Source of the DNA: Lysinibacillus sp. BPa_S21
GTDB taxonomy: Bacteria > Bacillota > Bacilli > Bacillales_A > Planococcaceae
DNA length: 64,000 nucleotides
Direction: 5' to 3'
NCBI RefSeq assembly: GCF_023337795.1
Contig: NZ_JALIRS010000001.1
Coordinates: forward strand, 1 to 64,000
Shown here: positions 26,257 to 34,730 of the stretch, one piece after another
Layout: every line of letters begins with the position of its first letter
Position numbering within the stretch: position 1 is the stretch's first letter
Position numbers and translations under genes: made by a program
The notes under the pieces: model-generated
What the model saw: only the letters and a program-made list of their open reading frames with translations
The model's database searches: none
What the model was told of the DNA's origin: nothing

Positions 26257-26317
26257 TGTCTTAGTCATTACAAATCTACATATTAAATAGGGTTTAAAAA
26301 GGAAGGGGTTTAATGAA

Positions 26318-27580
26318 ATGGAAACACAGATTAAAAGAAAAGGTTTTTCAAAAGATTTTAACCTTATGGTGATTGGGCAAATTATTTCTATTTTAGGGTC
26401 TGCACTTTTAAGGTTCGCCTTATCACTTTATGTACTAGATATTACGGGGCGTGCAGATCTTTTTGCAGTACTATTTGCGATATCGAGTGTCCCTATTTTG
26501 CTTGCGCCGCTTGGGGGAGCGATTGCTGACAGGTTTAATCGACGCAACTTAATGGTGATTTTCGATTTTACGAGTAGCATCATTGTTTTTATTTTCTTCG
26601 CAATGCTAGCATTTGGTAATAGTTCTGTATTTCTTATTGGTGTTGTGATGGTGTTACTTTCTTTTGTTAGTGCTATGTATGCACCGACAGTGATGGCCAG
26701 TATTCCAGTACTTGTGGAAGAAGAGAAGCTTGAGCAAGCCAATGGCATTGTAAATGGTATTCAATCATTGTCTAGTGTAGCTGCTCCCGTATTAGGAGGA
26801 ATTCTGTACGGGTTGATTGGCTTAAAAGTCCTTGTTGTATTGAGTGGTGTGTTCTTTTTTCTTTCTGCCATATTAGAGATGTTTATTCATATACCCTTTA
26901 TGCAACGAGAGCAGAGCGAGCATATTATTCCGACACTTGTCAATGATTTAAAAGAGGGCTTTAGTTATGTAGTTAAGCAATCTTTTATATTCAAATGTAT
27001 GGTTTTAGCGGCATTACTAAATTTATTATTAACACCTTTATTTGTTGTGGGTGTCCCGATTATTCTCCGTGTTACTATGCAAAGTAGCGATACACTATAT
27101 GGGGTAGGGATGGGGTTAATCGATTTTGCCACAATCTTAGGTGCTTTATCAATGGGGTATATGGCGAAAAAAGTGGGGATTAATAATTTGTATTTTTGGG
27201 TTTTTATCACTGCCTTATTGATTGTTCCAATGGCTCTAGCGGTTACGCCTTTCATGCTTAATATAGGTTACTATCCTTCCTATACTTTATTTGTTGGTAG
27301 CGCACTCATTATTGCTATGATTCTTACCGTTATTTCAATATATGTTATTACACTAGTACAAAAAGAAACCCCTAATGAAAACTTAGGAAAGGTCATGGCT
27401 ATTATCATTGCCGTTTCACAATGTATGGCACCAATTGGGCAAATACTGTATGGCGTATTATTTGAAGCATTTAGTGTTAAAGTCTATGTTCCTATTTTAA
27501 TAGTTAGTATTGCTATGGTAGTGATGGCCATAGCAACAAAGAGAATTTTACGATTTGAAAAGAGCGAGGCAACAAATTGA
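26318..27580 (+). CDS. MFS transporter (EntS/MFS_3-like)
   Basis: A 420-residue protein with twelve predicted helices. The loop 2-3 signature is GGAIADRFNRRNLM near residue 68, and QANGIVNGIQSLSSVAAPVLGG around helix 5 is the antiporter-like motif typical of the MFS_3 group of exporters. RBS AAGGAAGGGG. A palindromic terminator follows. Exporters of this group move siderophores or macrolide-like drugs, but the substrate here is not predictable. A TetR-type palindrome lies about 250 bases upstream. Confidence 0.88.
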   Translation: METQIKRKGFSKDFNLMVIGQIISILGSALLRFALSLYVLDITGRADLFAVLFAISSVPILLAPLGGAIADRFNRRNLMVIFDFTSSIIVFIFFAMLAFGNSSVFLIGVVMVLLSFVSAMYAPTVMASIPVLVEEEKLEQANGIVNGIQSLSSVAAPVLGGILYGLIGLKVLVVLSGVFFFLSAILEMFIHIPFMQREQSEHIIPTLVNDLKEGFSYVVKQSFIFKCMVLAALLNLLLTPLFVVGVPIILRVTMQSSDTLYGVGMGLIDFATILGALSMGYMAKKVGINNLYFWVFITALLIVPMALAVTPFMLNIGYYPSYTLFVGSALIIAMILTVISIYVITLVQKETPNENLGKVMAIIIAVSQCMAPIGQILYGVLFEAFSVKVYVPILIVSIAMVVMAIATKRILRFEKSEATN

Positions 27581-27625
27581 TTCACTTAGAAATACAATAC
27601 AAATAAATAAGAATCTCAATTTATT

Positions 27626-27660
27626 AGTCCCTTAATGCTCCTTACAAGGGGCTTTTTTTG
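27626..27660 (+). terminator. Terminator after the MFS gene
   Basis: AGTCCCTT / AAGGGGCT stem followed by TTTTTTT. Confidence 0.8.
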
Positions 27661-27702
27661 TGACTAAATCATTTAGTTTACTACATAAAATGGAAAAAAT
27701 AC

Positions 27703-27733
27703 TTGACCTTCAAGTTAGTTGAAGGTTTACATT
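27703..27733 (+). promoter_or_regulatory. MerR-type promoter with 19-bp spacer and perfect operator
   Basis: -35 TTGACC (27703-27708) and -10 TACATT (27728-27733) are separated by 19 bp, the over-long spacing of MerR-activated promoters. The spacer holds the perfect inverted repeat ACCTTCAA-GTTAG-TTGAAGGT (27706-27726). It lies just upstream of the merR-like gene, so the operon is probably autoregulated by that protein. Confidence 0.85.
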
Positions 27734-27755
27734 GGGTTAAGAGAGGTGTGATGAT

Positions 27756-28520
27756 TTGAAAAAATATATGACCATTCAAGAATTCTCTGAAAGAACAGGT
27801 ATAGCCAAAAGCACATTACGCTTTTATGAAACCAAAAATTTACTGTTACCGGAGGGAAGAAGTTCAAATGGCTATCGAGTGTATGCGGATAGTCAAATTG
27901 CAACAGTAAAGTTAATATCCACTTTGCGATTAGCAGATATATCTATTCATGAAATTCAAAATTATTTACTCGAGCAGGATGAAACGACTCGTCAGGAAAT
28001 GATGAAAACGTGGATTCAAAATATGAAGCAAAAGCGGGATCTGTTGGATATTAGCTTACGCTATTTAGAAAGTGACTCTATACGTGATGATATTTATTTG
28101 ATTGATAAAAATAATGAAAAAATTATTTGGTATACAGCTGAATCTACAACGGGTAAATTTGGAGCACACTTTGAAAAAAGAGCAAACGAATTAAAACAAT
28201 TAAATATTAGCATTAAAAGTTATTATTTAAACTATTTATCAGGTCAAGATGTTATCAAAGCTCAAATTGGCTTTGGAGTTCCAGCAAATACAAAATTAAA
28301 TGATATCGCTGACAGTGATTTTATTGAACATATGCCTTCTTGTATATGTCTGGCATTACCGTTTAAAGAACAAATGTCAACGATCAAGGAAGGGTACATA
28401 AAATTACTTCAATATGCGCTTCAACATAAATGGGTACCGATACGCTCCATTCTTGAGTGGTATCGAGGTGATGACTTTACTCAATTAGATTTATTATTGC
28501 CTGTTATACAAATTGAGTAG
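27756..28520 (+). CDS. MerR-family regulator with GyrI-like effector domain
   Basis: A 254-residue regulator. The N-terminal MerR helix-turn-helix is MTIQEFSERTGIAKSTLRFY with the wing SSNGYRVYAD, followed by the dimerisation helix (80-110) and a C-terminal domain of about 140 residues resembling the GyrI/BmrR ligand-binding fold. This is the BmrR-type layout for multidrug sensing. The start is TTG with GAGAGGTG upstream. It precedes the RND pump gene by 31 bases, and both are behind a MerR-type promoter, so ligand binding should switch the pump on. Confidence 0.88.
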   Translation: MKKYMTIQEFSERTGIAKSTLRFYETKNLLLPEGRSSNGYRVYADSQIATVKLISTLRLADISIHEIQNYLLEQDETTRQEMMKTWIQNMKQKRDLLDISLRYLESDSIRDDIYLIDKNNEKIIWYTAESTTGKFGAHFEKRANELKQLNISIKSYYLNYLSGQDVIKAQIGFGVPANTKLNDIADSDFIEHMPSCICLALPFKEQMSTIKEGYIKLLQYALQHKWVPIRSILEWYRGDDFTQLDLLLPVIQIE

Positions 28521-28551
28521 TGGTGGAAAGAAAGATTAGGGACGGTGCAAT

Positions 28552-31500
28552 ATGAAACGATTCATTCAATTTAGTATAAAAAATGCTTTAACCATGTTAT
28601 TAGTGGTACCTCTTATTATTGTGGGGGGAATTTATTCATTACAAACTTTACATATTGAAAAATATCCGAATATCGATATTCCATATTTAACAGTAGTTAT
28701 TCCATATCAAGGGGCCTCACCCGAACAAGCGATGAATGATATTGGGGAGCAAATGGAAAGAGAGTTTATGAAACTCGAAGGGAGTAAAAATGTTTATACA
28801 AACGGTGTTGCTAATGCCGTCTATTCAACGATTGAATTTGACATGACAACGGATATGAAGGAAGCAGAGCAGCTCGCGAGGAGAAGTGTAGATAAATTAC
28901 AGTTGCCTAAATTTGCAGGGGAACCGAGGTATGAATTAACTAAACCTGGTGGAAATCCGATTGTATTCTCACTAGGTATATATGCTACAGATAAAATTGA
29001 CGAAGTTCAAACCTTTGTAAAGAATACTATAATTCCACAACTTACTGTAATAGAAGGTATAAGTGATATAGAAATCGATGGAACAACGGAAAAGTATATC
29101 TATATTCGCCTTCTGCCTCAAAAATTGATGGCAAAAGGAATTACATTAGATGATGTTCGAGAAACTATTTTGGCTAATAATCTATCAATGCCGACTGGGG
29201 ACATCTCCATTTCAGATGAAGTATTGCCAGTGCGAATAAATAGTGAGCTAAAATCAATTGAAGAAATAAAAGAAATAAAGGTTTTTTCTAAAGAAATAAG
29301 TGCGCCAAACATTGCAAGCACGAATTTAGGCGATATAGCTGAAGTTTCATATGAAAGTGACTACACAAATAATTTGACACGCATTAATGGTAAACAGGGG
29401 ATAAGTTTCAGCATTATTCCTGAAGGTGGTGCTAATACAGTAGCAATCGTTGATCAAGTGAAAAAAGTAATAAATAATTTAGCTATCCCGGAAGATTATA
29501 AAGTCGAAGTCTTACGTGATCAATCCATAGAAATTAATCAATCGGTCCATTCTATGTTACGTGAAGTATTTTTAGGGGCAGTAATGACTATCATCATTAC
29601 CTTATTATTTTTAAAAAATATTCGTTCGACAATTATTGCCGTCATCTCCATACCGGTCTCGATATTTGCATCATTTCTTTTGTTGAAGGCACTGGGATAT
29701 ACATTAAATATTATGACCCTTGCTGGTATCGCTGTAGCAGTTGGACGAGTTGTTGATGATTCAATAGTCGTCATTGAAAATATATTTAGAAGAGTAAGAG
29801 CTTCAAAAGAACGAAATGTAGAATTAATAGAGCAAGCTACAAGCGAAGTAGCATCTGCCATTACTTCCTCAACGATAACAACTGTTGCTGTTTTTTTACC
29901 ACTTGCTTTTGTGCCAGGAATTGTAGGTAGTTTTTTTAAGCCACTTGCATGGACAATTGTTATTTCTTTGTTGATTTCATTAATTGTTGCTGTAACCATT
30001 GTGCCGATATTATCAAAGGTCTTTTTATTAAAAATTACTCCTAAAGAATCACATGAAAATAGACTTCAAATTTGGTATCGAAACAGTTTGACTTGGGTTT
30101 TACATCATCGTTTCATTACTTTAACTGTGGCATTACTAACTTTGATAGGTTCTATTTGCATTATTGTACCGAGACTTGGGACAACCTTCCTGCCACAAGA
30201 GAAAGTGAACGATTTCAAAATCGAAATGACAATGGCGAAAGGTACTTCTTTAAAGAAAACCGCTGATGTCGTAAGTAAAGTAGAAAATATTTTATTAGAT
30301 CGAAGAGACATTAATCTTATCAATACAAATATTGACGATCAATCTGAAAGAGCGACCATTGCTTTCGTAGTCGATGATTCTGTAGGGAATTTGACCGACT
30401 ATGTAAATGACATGCGAGTTCAATTAACAACGATAACTGAACCAGAGGAAATGACAGTTTCAAGTATTGGTGGAATTATAGAAGGGGCAGAAAGCAGATA
30501 CACTCTCGTTGTCAATGGGGCAGATTTTGAAGATATTAAAAAAGCAAGTAAACAGATGACAACTGCTTTAAAAGAAGTACAAGGAATGGACGATGTGACA
30601 ACATCTTTAGAAGGAGAAGTACCTGAAATCGTTTTTGATTTGGATGACCAAAAACTTGCTGAAAAAGGAATCACTCCAGCTATAGTTACACAAAGCCTTC
30701 GGACACTTATCAGTGGGGATGTAATAACGACCATGAGAGTTGAAGAGGAAACGAGAGAAGTAAACCTAGGATTGAAAATAGATGAGGTTACATCTCTTGA
30801 AGATTTAGGGCAGCTCCAAATCAGTAATGCAATGGGAATGCCAGTCTTTCTTCATGAATTAGGAGAGTTGAAGAAGGTTAATCATACGACTTCAATTACT
30901 CATTTAAATGGCAATGAATATGTCATGGTGTATGGAACTATTACTGATGAAAAAGTAGGAGATGTGACTGCTCAAGCAGATAAAATCATTCATCATTTAC
31001 AGCTTCCAGAAAGTATTAGCTACTATAAGGAAGGTGTATCCGCATCGATGGATGATGGTTTTAAAGAGTTGTCGATTGCCATAGCAATTAGTGTTTTTTT
31101 AGTTTATTTGGTTATGGTTTTTACCTTCAAGGAAGGAAAAGCACCGTTTGTTATCTTGTTTGCTATTCCATTTTCTATTATTGGTGCATTGATTGGACTT
31201 TATATGATGAAGGAACCAATCGGTATGCCAGCGATGATCGGTTTACTCATGTTAAATGGAATTGTTGTAACGAATGCGATTGTTTTAGTTGATAAGGTGA
31301 AGCAATTTGAAAGATGTGGTATGACCAAGCAAAAAGCTTTAATTGAAGCAGGGGTTATACGTATTCGTCCAATTTTGATGACGGCTATTGCAACAATGGG
31401 TGCATTAATCCCAATGGCTATTTCGAATGAAACTGGGATGATATCAAAATCTCTTTCTGTTGTAGTGATAGGTGGACTATCTACATCTACTTTTTTAACA

Positions 31501-31557
31501 TTATTTATCGTACCTATTCTTTATAGTCTTTTTAAAAAGAATGAAAAAAGCATATAA
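28552..31557 (+). CDS. RND-family efflux pump (SwrC/YerP-like)
   Basis: A 1001-residue RND transporter. One N-terminal helix, a large extracytoplasmic domain (about 35-330), six helices, a second large domain (about 550-830) and a final group of helices give the usual internal duplication. The proton-relay helix reads IAVAVGRVVDDSIVVIENIF with paired Asp. In Gram-positives such pumps work without an outer-membrane channel; B. subtilis SwrC exports surfactin and similar amphiphiles. RBS AGGGACGGTG. Second gene of the MerR operon. Confidence 0.92.
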   Translation: MKRFIQFSIKNALTMLLVVPLIIVGGIYSLQTLHIEKYPNIDIPYLTVVIPYQGASPEQAMNDIGEQMEREFMKLEGSKNVYTNGVANAVYSTIEFDMTTDMKEAEQLARRSVDKLQLPKFAGEPRYELTKPGGNPIVFSLGIYATDKIDEVQTFVKNTIIPQLTVIEGISDIEIDGTTEKYIYIRLLPQKLMAKGITLDDVRETILANNLSMPTGDISISDEVLPVRINSELKSIEEIKEIKVFSKEISAPNIASTNLGDIAEVSYESDYTNNLTRINGKQGISFSIIPEGGANTVAIVDQVKKVINNLAIPEDYKVEVLRDQSIEINQSVHSMLREVFLGAVMTIIITLLFLKNIRSTIIAVISIPVSIFASFLLLKALGYTLNIMTLAGIAVAVGRVVDDSIVVIENIFRRVRASKERNVELIEQATSEVASAITSSTITTVAVFLPLAFVPGIVGSFFKPLAWTIVISLLISLIVAVTIVPILSKVFLLKITPKESHENRLQIWYRNSLTWVLHHRFITLTVALLTLIGSICIIVPRLGTTFLPQEKVNDFKIEMTMAKGTSLKKTADVVSKVENILLDRRDINLINTNIDDQSERATIAFVVDDSVGNLTDYVNDMRVQLTTITEPEEMTVSSIGGIIEGAESRYTLVVNGADFEDIKKASKQMTTALKEVQGMDDVTTSLEGEVPEIVFDLDDQKLAEKGITPAIVTQSLRTLISGDVITTMRVEEETREVNLGLKIDEVTSLEDLGQLQISNAMGMPVFLHELGELKKVNHTTSITHLNGNEYVMVYGTITDEKVGDVTAQADKIIHHLQLPESISYYKEGVSASMDDGFKELSIAIAISVFLVYLVMVFTFKEGKAPFVILFAIPFSIIGALIGLYMMKEPIGMPAMIGLLMLNGIVVTNAIVLVDKVKQFERCGMTKQKALIEAGVIRIRPILMTAIATMGALIPMAISNETGMISKSLSVVVIGGLSTSTFLTLFIVPILYSLFKKNEKSI

Positions 31558-31585
31558 GAGGCTGGCACAAAACTGAATAAACTTT

Positions 31586-31638
31586 AAAAAGCGCGAGAAA
31601 ATTATCATTTCTAAAAAATTGTTTTCTCGCGCTTTTTT
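31586..31638. terminator. Bidirectional terminator between the RND pump and cotA
   Basis: AAAAAGCGCGAGAAAA pairs with TTTTCTCGCGCTTTTTT around a 20-base loop. Confidence 0.92.
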
Positions 31639-31680
31639 AATATGAAATTTTTAGATTCCAAAATCCTTATAATTGTGGTA

Positions 31681-33693
31681 TTAGTACCATCTTCTCCGAC
31701 GCCTAGGTGATATTCTTTGGCGAGGTTGAAACTCAGTAGTCGGGAAGATTGGCTGAGGAATACGTTCAATATCAGTAATTGGATGTTCCACGAGTTCTGC
31801 TCTTGAATAAGGAATAGTTGGGGTATTGTTCAAGAGTGGTGTTGATACCTGATTATATTCCACATTGTCTTCTAAATAGTCTGTTTCTGTTGAACGAGTA
31901 ATGTTTTGGGTACTAGTTAGAAGAGGAATAGTTTGTGGGTTATAGTCTATTTCATCTGTTGGCAAAGAAGCTTGAGCGTATTCTACTATTTCTTCTGTTG
32001 GAGTGATGTATTGCGTATTATGAAGGAGAGGTACAGTGTTCTCATTATTTCCGGTAACAATAGTAGTAGAGTCGTCATGATGCTGTTCTGGAGAATGCTT
32101 TGTTTCATGGTGCTGGATGTCAGCATGTTGCTGTTGCACAGGGGGAACGTCCTCCATGACGAGTATTGGTCGCATCATATCATGATCTTCATGCTCTAAT
32201 AAATGGCAATGCCACATATAATGACCGACATGATCTTTCCAATGCATAATAATTTTCGTAACTTTGCCTGCCTCCGCTTTTACAGTATCCTTCCAACCTT
32301 GTTCGTAGTCGTGCGGTTCTTCAGGGGGACCTGTAAATTCTAGTCTACCTTCATTTTGATATAGCTCCATATCGAAAGGACGTCGTTCAAGTAGTTTAAA
32401 TTGAATTAAATGCAGATGAATAGGGTGATCAAATTGAGTGGCGTTCATAAAGTTCCATATTTCTATACTATCAAGTGCAGGCTTTTCAGTAGTAGGATCA
32501 TGATACATACGATTATTTAATAATAACATTGGTCGACCAAAATCATCTCTTGTAGCAGTTAATGGTAAATGTCTCTCGATATGTGCATCGTGTGGATGTA
32601 AATCCATTGATACTGCAAGTCGCTCTGGTATTTCACTAGTATCCTCACATTTTAAAGGAAGACACACTTTAAACTGCATGATGACACTTGTATGTTCATC
32701 AATAAAATCTTCATTTGAATTGACTAACGTTATTTCTTGACCTTCGCATTTTGAAAAATCCACCATGACATCAGTTCGTTCAGCAGGCAATAACTCAACA
32801 GATTGAATTTCTCGGGGAGCTGTTAAAAAGCCGCCATCTGTTCCGATTTGTATCATCGGCTCACCGTTTGAAAGGCTAATGACATAACCTCTACTATTGG
32901 AGCCGTTAAGAAAACGAAATCTATATTTACGAGGCTCGACATTTAAATAAGGCCAAACCTTACCATTTACAACGATTGTATTACCAACAAAGCCAGGTGT
33001 AATAGATGGATGTACCGAAACGGGGAATGGTGGTTCATCTGGATAGAAAAGAGAGCCGTCTTCATTAAACGATTTATCTTGAATTAAAATAGGGTACTCA
33101 TAGTCACCACAAGGTAAGTTAGAACGCTCTTCTAGTGTATCCCTAAGTAAATAAAAACCTGCTAATCCTGCATAGACATTTAAACGGGTTAGCGCCATTG
33201 CATGATCATGATACCACAGAGTTGCACCGGGTTGATGATTAGAATATTCATGTATCTCTTTCCTAAACTTTGGGCCAGTTTGGGCATAATCTCTTGTATA
33301 CCATGCCTCTGGGTGACCGTCACTCTCCCAATCGACATTTGCGCCGTGTAAATGTGTAACAGTTCTTACTTCTTGGGAATCATTTGCCGTATGAAGTGAA
33401 AAATCAACTGGTAAAAAATGCTTTAAGGGCAATTGATTTTTATATCGAACATAAATACTTTTGTCTTTTCTAGCTTCAATAGTCGGTCCGGGATAAAGCC
33501 CGTTATAGCCCCAGATTATTGATTTTGGGAAATCTTTGTGGAAACAATGCTCGGCTTGCATCATTTTTAGTTCATAATAATCTTTTCTCTGTTGGCCCTT
33601 ATAATATTTAGGTTTAGCGGTAACCGGTTTTGGCAGTTCATCTACAAATTTTGGTATTGTTGTTGGATCTGTAGGATTAACTTCTTTAGTCAA
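31681..33693 (-). CDS. cotA: CotA-type spore coat laccase with long C-terminal tail
   Basis: A multicopper oxidase like B. subtilis CotA, which oxidises phenolics in the spore coat. Copper motifs (numbering from TTG 33693): HLHGA (His114, His116), WYHDHA (162, 164), HPIHLH (423-428) and WHCHLLEHEDHDMM (495-506, T1 Cys496 and axial Met). The first 515 residues match the full length of CotA (513). A further 155 residues follow: a His/Gln-rich linker, three PLLxxT-type repeats (near 554, 590, 619) and a terminal PRQRISPRRRRRWY. Such Arg/Tyr-rich ends are common in coat proteins and may anchor or cross-link it (inference). The upstream TTG at 33714 is less likely, as TTG 33693 gives the CotA-like N-terminus. 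Confidence 0.92.
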   Translation of the reverse strand: MTKEVNPTDPTTIPKFVDELPKPVTAKPKYYKGQQRKDYYELKMMQAEHCFHKDFPKSIIWGYNGLYPGPTIEARKDKSIYVRYKNQLPLKHFLPVDFSLHTANDSQEVRTVTHLHGANVDWESDGHPEAWYTRDYAQTGPKFRKEIHEYSNHQPGATLWYHDHAMALTRLNVYAGLAGFYLLRDTLEERSNLPCGDYEYPILIQDKSFNEDGSLFYPDEPPFPVSVHPSITPGFVGNTIVVNGKVWPYLNVEPRKYRFRFLNGSNSRGYVISLSNGEPMIQIGTDGGFLTAPREIQSVELLPAERTDVMVDFSKCEGQEITLVNSNEDFIDEHTSVIMQFKVCLPLKCEDTSEIPERLAVSMDLHPHDAHIERHLPLTATRDDFGRPMLLLNNRMYHDPTTEKPALDSIEIWNFMNATQFDHPIHLHLIQFKLLERRPFDMELYQNEGRLEFTGPPEEPHDYEQGWKDTVKAEAGKVTKIIMHWKDHVGHYMWHCHLLEHEDHDMMRPILVMEDVPPVQQQHADIQHHETKHSPEQHHDDSTTIVTGNNENTVPLLHNTQYITPTEEIVEYAQASLPTDEIDYNPQTIPLLTSTQNITRSTETDYLEDNVEYNQVSTPLLNNTPTIPYSRAELVEHPITDIERIPQPIFPTTEFQPRQRISPRRRRRWY

Positions 33694-34133
33694 AACATCA
33701 CGTCCCTTTTCCAATTCTTAAAACTGCTCATTACCTCATCATATGGGTAAAAACAATGAGGAACAAGGACAATAATGGAGAAAATCGGGCTAATAAAAAA
33801 TATCGACATTTAATCATCAGTAGGAGTTTAGAGCAGGCAGGTCAAGTAGATGCTTGTATCACGCTAAAAATGATGAAGATGCGAACTGTATTTTATGTTT
33901 TTATCATTGAGTTTTTAGCGGCAAATTTTACTTCTTATTTGCAATTGTGAATAGAAATATTAACATTGAAAGAGTTACCCTTTTTAAGGGCTAAACTAAA
34001 AAGAAAAAGATAACTACCCGTATCATTTGAAAACGTTATCCTATCAACGTACAATATATGAAATTAAGAAACACGACAGCACAAAATTGTTGTATAATGT
34101 TCTGGTATGAGGAAAGAAAGCAGGTTGACAAAA
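33694..34133. other. Non-coding gap between cotA and the tseB operon
   Basis: It contains no supported gene; a 64-codon frame at 33756 has no ribosome binding site. A TATAAT at 34093-34098 may be the -10 of the tseB-aspB transcript, but its -35 is not convincing. The cotA promoter should lie near 33720-33760; I cannot identify a SigK-type element with confidence. Confidence 0.4.
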
Positions 34134-34235
34134 ATGGAAAGCAAAATGAATGTACACGCAGTTATAAACATGCAAAAACATCGGGCATTCGTGTTAAAGA
34201 ATAAGCTAGATGTGAAACTTAAGGTGAAAATATGA
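34134..34235 (+). CDS. 33-residue open frame coupled to tseB, possible YpmA remnant
   Basis: Starts ATG 34134 after AGCAGGTTGAC and ends in a stop that overlaps the tseB start (ATGA). The product begins MESKMNVHAVINMQ. In B. subtilis the small gene ypmA occupies exactly this position upstream of ypmB; its product is about 56 residues and, as I recall, begins similarly. This frame is shorter, so it is either a truncated YpmA counterpart or a leader that couples translation. Basic C-terminal half (KLDVKLKVKI). Confidence 0.4.
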   Translation: MESKMNVHAVINMQKHRAFVLKNKLDVKLKVKI

Positions 34236-34714
34236 AAAACTGGTTGATTTTCATTTCTGTCTTTATGGTTTCATTGTCACTTGTCATTAGTATTTTAGTA
34301 CTCTGGAAAGCCGAAGCTCCATTCCAGTCAATTGAAGAGCAAGCTGAACAGTTGGCCCTCGATGCCAAAGCCCTCGCAATTGTCTCGGAGTCCTACACTT
34401 ATAATGGCAAACATTCGTATGTCACTGTGTTCGGGGTAGATGAAAATGGTGATAAAAAAGCTGTCTTTGTTCCGACGAATCTAGAAGCTGATTCAATGAA
34501 GGACGTATTTTTAAAAGATGGTATTACGGAAAAGGAAGCATTATCGGTTTTAAAAAAGGAAGGAAATGTACAAAACATCCTTAATGTAAAATTAGGCTAT
34601 GAGGAACCAGGTGCTGTTTGGGAAATTACTTACCTAAACGATCGCGATAAGCTCAATTATGTCTATATTATGTTTAAGGATGGCGACTGGTGGAAGCGCA
34701 TTACGAATTTATAA
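34232..34714 (+). CDS. tseB: Cell wall elongation regulator TseB (YpmB)
   Basis: A 160-residue protein with an N-terminal signal anchor (residues 4-25) and an extracytoplasmic domain made of two small PepSY-like halves, the YpmB/TseB fold. It ends KDGDWWKRITNL. In B. subtilis TseB works with the elongasome transpeptidase PBP2A, and the gene is the neighbour of aspB, as here. The ATG overlaps the preceding small frame, and aspB follows 16 bases later. Confidence 0.88.
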   Translation: MKNWLIFISVFMVSLSLVISILVLWKAEAPFQSIEEQAEQLALDAKALAIVSESYTYNGKHSYVTVFGVDENGDKKAVFVPTNLEADSMKDVFLKDGITEKEALSVLKKEGNVQNILNVKLGYEEPGAVWEITYLNDRDKLNYVYIMFKDGDWWKRITNL

Positions 34715-34730
34715 GAGGAGTAGATCCCGT

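Noticed and set aside
33756-33950. 64-codon frame upstream of the tseB operon
   Set aside because: No ribosome binding site at its start and a composition like the surrounding AT-rich gap.
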